In this document: one piece after another, positions 11,226 to 22,700 of the stretch
How positions within the stretch are numbered: position 1 is the first letter of the stretch
Layout: each line of letters starts with the position of its first letter
Source: Hyphochytrium catenoides
Taxonomy: Eukaryota; Sar; Hyphochytriomycetes; Hyphochytriales; Hyphochytriaceae
Length of the DNA stretch: 47,686 bases
Direction: 5' to 3'
Assembly (NCBI GenBank): GCA_900088475.1
Contig: FLMG01001570.1
Coordinates: 1-47,686 of the forward strand
Notes under the pieces: model-generated
Seen by the model: the letters and a program-made list of their open reading frames with translations, nothing else
Told to the model about the DNA's origin: nothing
Database searches by the model: none
Made by a program: the position numbers and the translations under genes

Positions 11226-11419
11226 ACGCCTTAACCATCTAAGTTGCCCAGTCTTGTGCTTTGACATTCTTTCTTAGCCTATCGTAGCTTTCAGACTCGT
11301 AGAGTATAGATATAAAGATTAAACCATTATCGCAAAGAGAACGGCGGTATTCTTTCCAACCGTCTTACACGTCAGCTATGACCGCATACTCTTCCCTGAA
11401 ACTCGGTCTGCTGCTTATC

Positions 11420-12576
11420 TCAACTGCTATATCTGCCCTTCTTACTCTCGACCCTTGGCTTCATACTCTTCAATTTCTCAGTCAGACGCTCTAGGTACCA
11501 GCGGTTTTCTGGAGCAGGTGTCAGTAGAGCCTGAATATTCGGGCCTAAGGCGCTGCAGATAGCGCCCATTCCAGCTCCTAAAGCTACTCCAACCCTCTTC
11601 TGCGGTAGCCGCGCTCGGAGGCCCCATAACCCGCCGGCAAGGGCTCCCCCTATGATGGGATTAATAGGATCGCGCTTCTTCCTTATTCCCGCGACAACAC
11701 ACTGCGTGGTGGTGGCCACAGTCAGCACAAGGGCCGTAGTCCCAGCGACCCTTTTCGTTCCGCCAAAGAATGCACGGCGATCTGTCAGTGAGGCAGCCCG
11801 ACGTCTGTAAGAAAGGCCAGAGGCCAGAGTCAGTCATAAGGGCCATGGTAAAGCCTGTAGTCCCTCTTACGCTGTTTTATCAGCCCCTTCATCTCCTCGC
11901 AGACAGCTCTTCTTCCTTCTGCTAGTTCGTCCAGGCCCTGTCTTACCTTGTGGCATGCATGATAAAGTCCCTGATTCCTAATACTCCTCCTATCCCGATA
12001 CCGGACGCAGCCTAACGGTGAGTTAGATTATGGTATCTTGAGCTCAACATTCAGGCTTCTTGGAACAGGAAGTACTCCACTTACCCCGAAGAAGAAGCTA
12101 CATAGGGCGACACTAGGGCATATTAACCCTGGAGGCGAATGGTCCAGAAGTAGGGAGACCTCACGATCTCGCTCCCTAGCGAGTTTGACCATTTCTCCAT
12201 ACCCCCGAATGCGACCTGCGAAGACATCCCTTATCACGGAAAGCATGAAGTCGTCAATCTCTTCTAGGTCTCCCTGCGTCGATGATTTTTCCATCTTGTC
12301 AACGGCTTCTAGGGCTTTTTGGAAGGGATCGTCTGATGGAAAACCTGACGGTGTTTCCGGCTGATCTTCATGCGGTAGGATGTTTTTAAGAAAACTTTCC
12401 CCTCTTTGGCCCTCGTCGTTGTCCTGGTTCTCAGTGAAGAAAGCATTCGTCATTGTATAGGAGGGATCATCACCCCTACTTCCAAAGACAGACTCATCCT
12501 CGTCATCATCTTCCCAAGGATCAGCTGCGCTCTTCTTCTGTTCACCAGGAGTTTCTGTGCGAGCAGACCAGCGCAT
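11420..12576 (-). CDS. Tim17/Tim22/Tim23-like protein A with acidic N-terminal extension
   Basis: Exons 12576-12085, 12011-11947 and 11804-11420 join to 313 residues. The first exon encodes a 164-residue hydrophilic, acidic region starting MRWSARTETP, with the motif DPWEDDDEDE, and a helical stretch (DDFMLSVIRDVFAGRIRGYG). Glycine-rich hydrophobic segments follow: GAASGIGIGGVLGIRDF, GTTALVLTVATTTQCVVAG, the loop IRKKRDPINPIIGGALAGG, and VGVALGAGMGAICSALG. The R-K-x-D-x-x-N-x-x-x-GG-x-x-G loop is characteristic of the Tim17/Tim22/Tim23 superfamily, which includes import-channel subunits and the complex I subunit B14.7. The protein is therefore probably in the inner mitochondrial membrane or another organelle membrane, but the subfamily is not resolved. 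The long acidic extension is unusual; these proteins are commonly 150-250 residues. Gene B lies 2 kb upstream on the same strand. Confidence 0.7.
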
Positions 12577-14557
12577 CCTGGTACTTGACAGTCGCACGCT
12601 CGGATGGCGGCTCGGCGATAAAAACTGAAGCAGGCTGAATAGATCCTGGAGTGCCTTTCTTCCTTACTCTGGGTCTCTGACTTTTCTCAAACACAGTGGT
12701 GCGCTTGTTCTGTTTGAAGAGCCTACAGTCTGTGGAGGATAGACGTTGAAGTTCTTCAATTCTTCTGCATCATCAAAAACAATCGCAGATTTCTTTGTAA
12801 AAAAGGAAGATCAGACTTGGCAAAGATTATTGCTAAAGGATTTGTTTGGCTCTGGGTTCCTCACTATCTGATAGCTTGGTGTTGGTGTTTTATACAGTAA
12901 AACTATGGTAATGATGACACTCATCAACTCATCAAGAATCCAATAATGAGCTCTATCTTATTCCTCAGGACTACTGTGAGGTAGGTCTATAGGTTGAACC
13001 TATTGAACTGCTTCTTTATAAAAGTATAACTCCTCAGAGCTGCATGACTCATGATCAGCAAGCCAGCAGCTTTCCTCATCATAGTCTTTTGCCCAGTGGT
13101 GACCTCTCTCGGTGAGAGAACCAATGGAACAGATCCTCTGACTCTATAAGGCATAACTTTAGGCTGCCTGATGAACACCGCGTTTGCTTCATCTGACGTT
13201 TGCTTCATCTGAAAGAGCCACGGGACCGAAGACGGTGACTTCGACTTGGCCGTCGGACCGCTGTTGGACAAGGTTTCATAGCAGACAAAGTAATAATGCC
13301 TTGCAAAGGAGTAGGGGCGTGAACCACCAGCATGGTGATAGATAGTTAGAGGATTTGTTGAACCTCACAATTAGGTCTGCGGTAGAGGCGCTCTGCGTGC
13401 AGTTGGATTGCTGATAGGGCGCGGCGCCCATCCGTAGTTCCGCCGTTGAATGAGAGACCAAGTCGTTCCCCTATGACAGAGACCTTCTATAACCCTTGGC
13501 CCGGGGGCGCAGATTGCCGCAACAACCTTACAGATGGACAGGAGATGAGGCTTAGGCTTGGACCAACCCAGACGGGAGGTGGTGCTACTTGGTGAAGAGA
13601 GGGGACGACAAGACTGCAAAAGACTAGTTTGAGAGTTTGGGATCTCCTAAAAGAAGAGGCAAACTCTCGCACTCTCTGTTTTGGTGTCAATGCAAGAGCC
13701 TAAAATAGCCAGGTAACTGCTGACGGGCGCTTCGCAAATTCCAGAGTTAATAAGGACATCGAGCATTTGTCGGTCTACTGGATCCCTCGACAGATGGGCG
13801 ATCGTTCAAGAGTTGCATAACGTAAACGCTTGGCCAAGACAGTGAACACCTATACCACTCACTTCTCAAGTCGCTAATGTAGGGATTTCTCCATCCGCTC
13901 TATCAGGCCAGGGCGTTGGGATATTCCAGAAGCAGAAGCTCCAGATGGTGCTGACCTAGTCGAAGGTGTGATGCTTCTAAGCCATTCTTTCCTGTTACGA
14001 GGCACAACTGATGTTAGGGGCTTATATCACGCGGGTTTAGCCCCCTTGGATGCTTCTCGCATAGCTACGTAGAGCCTTCGTGCTCCTCGTGTGCTAGAAG
14101 AGCTAGCCGCAGTCCCCGGACGAACAAGCGTTGACTCCCTGACTAGGTACTATCTCCAGGAAGGTACTGTTCACTGATTTGTCATGCAACGAGGTTGTCA
14201 AATAGCAGTGGTGAATGCAAGGGAAAGCCATGTCTTGGTGTCGAGACCTAAGGCCCACTCACAAGCGGAAACACTAACAATAGTAGAGATTTGCCCCTCG
14301 GACGCGCGGCAGCACTTTCTATGTTAAAGAAACTACATCTCCTTGTTCTCCGTCGCATTCAGTCTATCCAAGTCTAGACGTTGGCGGAGTAGCGAAGGCC
14401 CTGCGACTTTTAAAGCCCTGTTGACGATACACGTCTAGCTTAAGCTTGAGCCCATCCAGTGCATACCGCTCTTTTAATACTTTTGGACCTTCCAACCCGC
14501 GGGCATCTGGGCCTTAACTTAATTAGACGAGTCTTGTCGTGCTGGCCGACCTGGGGC
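12577..14557. other. Spacer between the two Tim17-like genes, possible gene relic
   Basis: About 2 kb lie between paralogues A and B. No intact gene is recognised. A 16-base unit, TTTGCTTCATCTGA(C/A)(G/A), is tandemly repeated near 13187-13218. Two short stretches near 13796 and 13932 resemble exons 1 and 2 of the 135-residue gene that sits beside copy A. This would fit a duplication of the two-gene block followed by decay of one member. Minus-strand open frames at 12987-13271 and 13371-13690 show no family features. Confidence 0.4.
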
Positions 14558-15745
14558 TCATAGGAACGGTGGACGCTCCACGACTGGGGTACCTCTAACC
14601 TGGTACTTGGGGTCTAAAAAGCTGCATATGGCACCCAACCCAGCCCCGATTGCTAGTCCAACCGACTTTCGTGGTCGTCGCGATAGTATGGCCCATAGGC
14701 CGCCCGCAAGTGCTCCCCCTACAATGGGGTTGATGTGATCGCGCTTCTTCCTTATTCCTGTGAGAACGCATTTTGTGCTGCTGGCCACAGTCAGCACAAG
14801 AGCCATAGTCCCAGTCATTCTTCCCATTTTTCGATACAGCACTCTTACGTCTGCGGATGTGACAGGCCGACCTCTGCAGCGAAAAGAGCAGCACATAGTC
14901 ATATGAGTCCCAGGACCAGTGAATTCTTCCTCTCGCTCTACGATTTGTGGACCACGAGGAAGCTTTTCTCTTTCAGAGAAGTCAAGAGGGCTGGGTGCCT
15001 GCATACCTTGTCTGCAGTCCAAAGTCCCTGATGCCTATGAGCGTTCCTATCCCAAGTCCAAACAACGCCTACAGCAAACCATGATGTGTCTATTCAGCCT
15101 CAGGGCTCGGGTTGTTAAAGGACGCACCTCACTTACCCCCTCAAAGAACTGGTCCATGGCGAACCGTAAGCATACCTTCGGAGAACTAGCCTGGTCATAC
15201 ATCATAGATACGAGCTTCCACTTCAGTTGCTCGATTGCTTCGGGAGGAAGTCCTCGCTCTTTGCAAAAGGCTTCCAGGTCTTCGAATGAATTAATCTGAA
15301 CTTGCTTCCCCTTAGGCATGGATGCCCGGGTCTCGCCCCTCGTCTCAACCTTGCCACTGCTCAAGGTGGAATAAACTTCGGGAGTCACGGCAGATGGCTC
15401 TTGCTCCAAAGGCAGTGGCGAATGTGTCCCTTGCCCTTGGCCATCATTGTGATGAGGATCAGGGCTGGGTTTTTCTGCTGAAGAGGCTGTGAATGGTGTA
15501 TCTCGTTTGCCCCACCGCAGGACTTTCTCAAGGAACTTGCCACCTTCTTCGCCCTCATTACCCTTCTCCTTCTGGGCCGAGAGTTTGGCAGCGACTCTGT
15601 AAGGGTCATCTGTTCTGTCAGGTATAGCGGTCCCATTCCTGAGTTGGCCAAACTCAGAACAGGCATCATCGTCCTCATCTTCCCAAGGATCAGGAGCTTG
15701 CCTTTTTGGTCCATCTGTGTCCTCGCGGCGAGCTGATCGGTTCAT
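14558..15745 (-). CDS. Tim17/Tim22/Tim23-like protein B, tandem paralogue of A
   Basis: Exons 15745-15137, 15068-15007 and 14873-14558 join to 328 residues. Both introns fall at the same positions and phases as in gene A. The C-terminal membrane part is clearly homologous to A: FGLGIGTLIGIRDFG, TGTMALVLTVASSTKCVLTG, IRKKRDHINPIVGGALAGG, and VGLAIGAGLGAICSFLDPK. The N-terminal 203 residues are more diverged but share DPWEDEDDD and a similar C-terminal helix ahead of intron 1 (SFEDLEAFCKERGLPPEAIE). The role is inferred as in A: an organelle-membrane protein of the Tim17 superfamily. The ATG at 15745 is used because the frame upstream opens only with GTG, and a donor-like CAG|GTGAGT lies there, which may mark a 5' untranslated exon. 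B lies divergently from NAE1, about 670 bases away. Confidence 0.7.
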
Positions 15746-16412
15746 CTCCACCTTTACCCGCTCGTGTTGAGGTCGATGGATATAGATGAGCCGCCAGAGA
15801 CTCACCTGTGCGGCTTATTCTCTTGGTCTACTTACATTGTGGCCCTCTTTCTTCCATCATGGGCATGACCGTTAGTCCGCTGACCCAGCCTCTACCAGGG
15901 CTCGGCAGGGGCTCTCATCGTCTTGACAATGATGGAACTCTTGTGGATCAGAAGATACAGAGAATCTCAGCCTTTACGCCTTTACAGCAGATCCAACACT
16001 CAGCCTGCGCTGACGGTTCTGAAGTTAACTCAGATCTCCTCCAGGATGGTGATAGCTTCATAGCAGCGTATCAAACCCTCTTCCTTCAGATCTTCCCCAG
16101 GAGTCAGAGTGTCATGAAGACAATCTGATCTTCATCATCGTCCTCAGCTCCTCGGCGCATCAAGATGCAGCTCAAGCAAGCTCCGCCCTTTCCAAGCGCT
16201 CACTTGTTCACGCCGTCGGCTTTTGAGAAGGTTATACTGGTGTGCTTATGAAGTCTTCCTAAGGAGAGAGCGGCGACTGGAGAAAGCGAGAGTCGTAGGG
16301 AAGGACGGAAGAGAGCGGAGGGTAGAAAGTGGTTCATTCGCGCTTTTGTTAGTTAAGAACACCACCTACAAAATTGAGGCAATCGTCCAAGCGTTGCAAA
16401 TAGTTCGACAAG
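15746..16412. other. Divergent intergenic region before NAE1
   Basis: This 667-base region separates Tim17-like gene B (-) from NAE1 (+). A donor-like CAG|GTGAGT on the minus strand near 15800 may end a 5' untranslated exon of gene B. Other open frames here (15808-16128 and 16223-16426) have no family likeness. Confidence 0.4.
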
Positions 16413-19400
16413 ATGGCCACGAATAACAAGTACGATAGACAGGTAGGCCGCTTTCTTATATTCCTACTAGGTCTACCTCTTAGGCGCTCTTCGTGTAGTT
16501 GCGGCTCTGGGGCGAAAGTGGGCAGGCAGCTCTCGCCAATGCCAGCATTCTTGTCATCAATGCAAGCGCTGTGGGGAGTGAGACTCTCAAGAACCTAGTG
16601 CTGCCAGGGCTAGGAGCGTTTACAATCCTTGATCCTGAGATGGTGCAGCAGTCAGATCTGGGCAACAACTTCTTTGTTACAGCAGACAGAATTGGACATA
16701 GTCGAGCAAAGGTACACAATCAACAATCGACGTCTGTTCTTTCCATCCTCTGCGAAAACATAGCATTCATCCTTGACATGGTCGGACAGGCCGTGATGGA
16801 AATGATGCTTGAAATGAACCCGGACGTAAAGGGAAGCTATCGACTGGACAGACTGGACGATGTGATGGCAAGCGGTAACGTCCTCGGTCTTAGCCGGAGG
16901 AGGATGGCTTTACTTTTACGCTGACCTTGATGTGGTCTAGACCCGGCCTACTTCCTTAACTTTGACCTGGTCATTGCGACGCAGCTGGACATCGTCTCCT
17001 TGCGGGAACTGGCCGCGCTGTGTGAGCGCCAAGCTGTCCCTCTACTGGTAGGAAAGCTGTCACAGTGCCATCATGAGACCCCTTGCTTGACTCTCGTTCT
17101 ATCTAGGTTGGAAGATCTTACGGACTACTAGGCTATGTGCGTATTATCGCCCGCGAACATACTATTCTGGATTCAAAACCAGACCCCAGAGGAGATGATC
17201 TACGCATAGACAACCCATTTCCCGCGCTGCAGGTCTCAAAGCCTCTCTATAGACGACCTTTGGCTCTCTCTCTCACTTTCTGTACCCTGCTGTGCGTGCC
17301 AATGGCTTGTTCTTTCCTGGTCAGGCCTTCGTAGATTCGTTTGATTTCGCGAAGCTTTCTTCCATAGAGTACGCACACATCCCTTTCGTCGTCATCCTTA
17401 TTCAAGCCATTCAGAGATGGAAAGCCTCTCATACAGGAAAGCTGCCAAGGTCCGTAGACTCTCTTATCTCTTTCCGCTGCTCTTCTTTTGGGTTCGGCTT
17501 GGCCTTATGCTATGTCTGAACTGAAGGCATCTTTAGGCTGCGCGTCTAAGCCCTGCATAAGGCTTCTCGTACAGGATCCTTTCGTTCGACAGTACTAACG
17601 ATAACATTGTAGCACTCTTGCCGAGAAAGAGGCATTTAAGAGCACGATCAGAAAGATGTCGAAGACCTCTTCTGCCAACTTTGTGGAGGCTGTAGACAAT
17701 GCCTACAAAGCCTATGTGGTAAAGGAGGTAAAAACGATTCAGTTGCGACAATATCACCTACTACTCTTTCTACGGCGAGGGAGTACGGTTACGAGTCAAG
17801 CCACCCTTACTCTCTTTATCGGTTGTCTCCCGACTAGATTTATCTCTTTATGATCTCCTACAATGGTGCTCGTCCTCCTCCATAGATCCCGCCGGAAGTA
17901 GCTGAAGTCTTGGACCACCCCAACTGTCAAAACCTGTCACCGTCAACTGTCAACTTTTGGATTATGGCTCGTGCCCTCAAGGAATTTGTCAGCAAGGATG
18001 GAAAGGGGCAGCTTCCACTCAGTGGCCATTTGCCGGATATGACAGCAACAACTGAGTGGTTTGTTGAAATGCAGCAGATCTACAAGAAGAAAGCTGAGGA
18101 GGACAGGGTATGTCCCTTATGATATATGGATTACTGGTAAAAGTTTGGATGAATCTAATCCTCTTGTTCTGGCATTCAGAGTCGCATAGGGGAGCTCACA
18201 AAAGAGATCCTATTGTCTCTGGGTTTGCCATCGAGCAGGTACTCACATTTTTCGTTGAAGTCTTTGATCTCTCAACCCACCAACAGTCTCCAAACTCCCG
18301 AGCAGGGTAACTCAAGAGGAGCTTGAAAACTTTTGCAAAAACGCCAGCGTTATCCAGGTATATCTGAGTTAACAAATCAAAGCCTAACGGCTTTTGGGAA
18401 GGAAAGAAGGAGTGGAGACAAGAGTAGTTTGTTACCCCGGCCAATTAAAGTACAGCACGAAAGGAAAAGAATGAAGGGACTTGTTGCTTAGGTTACACTA
18501 AGCCCACAGAAACTGAGTAGTCTCATTCTGTCAAACCTCTATCTTAGTGTCTCAGTACCCGGTCCTTTGCCGAGGAGCTTGCATCCCCAAACGCCGATGA
18601 GGTGAGCTGCTGCATGAGTCATTCCTTGGTTGGCTCAGTGTGGAACGCTTCTCTAATGTACGTCTCACCCCTCTCCGTGCTGCCTCCGGCTTTCTTCTAT
18701 GGTTCCTGTAGCTGCGCTCCCTCTTGCTTTCGGAGCCCGACGTGCAGCATCCCGCACTTTGGTATCTTATGCTACGACTAGCCGACGAGTTCTACGCGAA
18801 GGTGGGCGATAAAGCCTCATTAACTCCTGCCACTCCTAATGACGTCAGCCCTATCTGTTGACTTTATGTGGCTACCTTCTACTCTACGCCAATGCCTTGC
18901 TATATATATGCTACTATCCTCTTGGCAACCTCGCACCTCGGCTATATAGCATCAACGCTATCCTGGGACCAGGCAGGAAGAGGTGAGAAAGTCAAGGATA
19001 TATAAATCTGCCTCGGCAAATCCAGACTGTATCTAACTACTTGTTCCCCAGCTCGCAGCAGACGCAGCTTCACTTTACGGGGATATCAAAGTTCTTTGGA
19101 AGCGCTTAGGGCTAGAAGACTCTACTGTCTCAGAACATCACGCGCATGAATTGTAAGTCTCTGTTCCCACCCTGTCTCGACCTGCAATAATCAGCTATGT
19201 TAATGTCGCTAGCTCTCTATTGTGACAATTATCGGAAGGAGGCTAGATCTCACCCTCAGCATTCCTTTCCCCTTACCCGCTATGTATCAAACTCTAATGT
19301 CTGCCTCACTTACTCGGACAAACATCCCATCGGCAACGACGAAGGGTCCGTTACGGAGCTTGCGAGCTTCATAATATAGCTGCGATAGTTGGAGGACTTG

Positions 19401-19621
19401 CCTCACAGGAGGCTGTGAAGGTAAATTAAAAAACAGTTCCACTTTTTATGAGATTTTTGCTGCGCAGTAAAGCATCATAATTTGCATGTTGGACCTCTCT
19501 CTTTCCGTCTGTTTAATCTCACTATCTTGTCGTGCAGCTCATTACGGGGCAATATGTACCCCTAAACAATACCTATCTTTTTAATGGGATCACTGCAACG
19601 GCTGCAGTCTTTGAAGCCTGA
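16413..19621 (+). CDS. NAE1: NEDD8-activating enzyme E1 regulatory subunit (NAE1/APPBP1/ULA1)
   Basis: Sixteen exons (16413-16442, 16499-16711, 16790-16874, 16941-17047, 17107-17232, 17325-17449, 17613-17727, 17886-18107, 18180-18238, 18306-18357, 18548-18601, 18712-18801, 18950-18982, 19052-19152, 19345-19420, 19538-19621) join in frame to 523 residues, near the usual 530. The start MATNNKYDRQ plus LRLWGESGQAAL and the nucleotide-fold block NLVLPGLGAFTILD are diagnostic. Further family blocks are GLLGYVRIIAREHTI, LSPSTVNFWIMARALKEFV, LWYLMLRLADEFY, RYGACELHNIAAIVGG and the terminal ITGQYVPLNNTYLFNG. With the catalytic partner UBA3, NAE1 adenylates and loads NEDD8 for cullin-RING ligase activation. 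It converges with ECM29, with stops about 170 bases apart. Intron 6 carries a TACTAAC branch-point sequence. Confidence 0.96.
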
Positions 19622-19791
19622 GAATGCCGGACATTTTTAGCAGGCGGCCGCTCTTTTGGACGTGCAATCTAAATGGGTCCACACAAAGGCTCTGCGAGCG
19701 GAAGACCAATCCTACTTCAACCTCGTTGATGCACCATCTTTAGAGGCTTCCTAATAGGGCTCTTCGGTGCCAAGGCTTCCTCTCCCGTCCA

Positions 19792-22700
19792 TTACAGCTC
19801 CTCTATAATGGGCTTAGTCATTGCTACTGCTTGCAGCACTCTGGCTTCAGAGTCAGATGAAAGCGCTTGTAGCTGCGCCAAAAGCTGCTCTTTGAAGGGA
19901 AGGACTAGGAGCAACGCTTCTAGAGACAGACCACGAATGAGCAAAACGAGGATGATTGTGGTCCGAAAACGACATCGGAGTTTACCTTTCCTAGAGCATA
20001 AGCTGTGTATAACTTGCACGCCTGCCTGCCGCACTTGTGAATATTTACCGTCTTTTGTCCCTTCCAGCGCCGTCTGCAGAATACTTTCCGCCATTGTGGC
20101 CATTAGCACGCCACTCCGCAGACTCCTTCCTCCGCCTACTAGAAGATAGGCAGGTATACAGGGGACGCAATAAAAGGAAACGGCATCAGTAAAGGAAAAA
20201 GATGGGATGGCAAGAATGGCAAGAATCAATCAAGGAGATTGAAGGGGCAACGACACCAATAAGTAGCTTCAAGGGGAAACTCCTTAGGATAGAAGCCACC
20301 CCGAACCTGGCCCAAGTAAGAACGCATAACAGTGACAGGTCACATAAGATGCGAAGGGACAAGTATCGGCCGAGAGCAAAGGTACTTCTCGACCAACCAC
20401 CAATAGTTTCCGTTTCAACACAATAGGAGTCACCTTCGCTAGCTTCTAGATAAGACGTCCTTGCCACTGTCTCAAGAGCCTTCAGAATTGCGACGCGGAT
20501 ACTCCAGATGCCCACCTGCACAACCCGAAGGCCACGTCATGTCTTTGTATTGCCAATATCATAAAGCGCTCAAGGCAAAATGCAAGGAAGCAGATGATGG
20601 AGTCCCATAAAGGCGAAAGGAAGAGAATATGTCCGGTTTGAGTGGATGGACCGAACTCTCTAAATGAAAAGGAATTTGGAAACACTTATAGCAGTCAGAG
20701 AACGAGACCAGCGACCAAGTTCATGCCATTGGCAGCACGATAAACTACAACAGGAGCTGAAGAGTTTCTTGCGACCTTGTGATAATCAGCCGAGAGCATC
20801 GTGATAAGGGTGCCAGCCTCTCGTCGCTGCACCTCATAGGCGGGTTCAGAAAGCCCAGTACTCGTCAATGGCTCTGGCGGAAACAAGGTTTAAATTCAGT
20901 CAGCCCTGAGCCTGCCCTGCTCTCGTTCTCTAGGTTCTTTCGATAGCTCTCACCTTCTGCTCCTTCAACGAGCCCAAAATCTCCTTCTTGGAAGCCTTGC
21001 ACTCGGGGCCAGCTGGCTCCCAGGCACTCGTAGAGTTTGCATTGCAAGAGTGGGGCAAAGCTTCCAATCTTTAGCTCAGTTCGCTCTTCACTTTCCCTTT
21101 CGCCTTCTTCTCTAAGTTCGTTGATCCTAGTCACAATGACTTTGTGCACTCTAGGGTAGCTTACGACACCTGGGAACGCCGAGAGAAGGCGAGAAAGAGA
21201 CTCTGCAGCCACGCTAGCGTATTGCTGGACAAAAGCAGTTTTTAGCCAGGGACTAAATGTGAAAGGGAAGACCATGGATGGCTAGCTATATGTGGGTTAG
21301 ATCAAAACACATTCGCTTACAGAGAGTAGCCTACCGAAATGCAGATTATGGTTTTGAGTCATCGTACCTTGTTGCTATTCTTCACCTCCAGGAGGAGCAG
21401 GTCAATTACTTGCTTAAGTGATAACTTCATTTCTGGTCCCTTCTTTTCTGGGTTTGACTTCTCCTCATGTTCTCCTGGCATTGTCTCAGACTCTAGGTCC
21501 ATACTATCTTCTACACTTTCAGCTGTCATGTTATGTCTTTCAACCCCTTGCTCCGCGATATCTTCATCCATAGCGTCGCCCTTATCAGCCGGTTCGTGCA
21601 GGTCCGCTGTTCCTGAGTGGTCAGGCCTGTCTTCAACTCCTTCCCTTGCCTTCCTGGTGTCAGTGGCAGGATTTTGAACACGCCATACCGTCAATTCGTG
21701 AAGAGAGAAATCGCTGTCTTCTTCCAAGAGAAGTGACGCCGAACCCCGCCTCAGCTTCGACTTCCATGCTATGCACAGCGCGACTAGTGCAGAAAGCATC
21801 TTTTCTTTCCCCTCCCAATGCTTTCCCAGCAGGGAAGTGACTAGGGGAGGCATAAGTACAGGAAAGAGAGGGCTGATTTCGTGTTCACTACACTTTTCTA
21901 CTATTTCGGATAGTGCGGCAGCTCCTTGGCGCCTTCTTTTCCAGGAAGAGGCGGAAAGAGCAGCAGCGATCTCAATCCCTAACTGAGGGAGGAATTCCTT
22001 GATGACCCTTAGACTACCTCCTGAAACATCGTCCAGCACCTGTGAGGCGCCCAATAAAGCGCAAGATCAGTATAGAGGTTTGGTCTCCCTTGTGCAGAGT
22101 CTCTCACTAGCAACATCACTGTCCTTCTGCATCTTACCTGAGTCCAGACTCTAGTAATGTTCTCGTCACTGTCATTTTTTCCGAGAAAGGAAAGCGGAAT
22201 CGTTATGGCTCTAATACTACCAGCAGATTTAGAATGGTAGCGTAGAAGGTCCGCGAACGCTTGTGGCACAGATTGTGGAGGAAGGCTCGAGCTCTGCCCA
22301 TCCATGGTTTTCGGACGCCAAACATATTTATTCCCGGGGGAATGGCGAGAGAAAATAGCTGTTAGTTGAGACCAAGACAAGGCAAACTTCGCAGGCTAAG
22401 TAGATTCCTATGAGCTCAACGAAAGCCTTGGTGAAAGTGAGTTATGTAACTCTTAGAAAGGGGAAGGAGACAGGAGAAGAGATCTTCAGAGTCACATAAA
22501 GGTAGGTTCCTGGATGTAGGCGAACGAATGAGCCTTCGACATTTCCCACTCAAACTACCAGATATAGCTGCCTCAGTCTATCCGCGTAGCGGCGAACAGT
22601 TTTCTCCTTACAAAGTCGACAGAGGTAGGCAGCCGCCACAGAGTACGCGGCTCGGACGGAGGGAGATTGGTCGGACAATTGGCCTGTGAGGTAAATGGTC

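Noticed and set aside
12987-13690. Minus-strand open frames between the Tim17-like genes
   Set aside because: No convincing ATG, splice partners or family features were found, and composition is not clearly coding.
19300-19420. Apparent two-base frameshift in the last part of NAE1
   Set aside because: A different acceptor at 19344 gives RYGACELHNIAAIVGG in frame, matching the family, so no frameshift exists.
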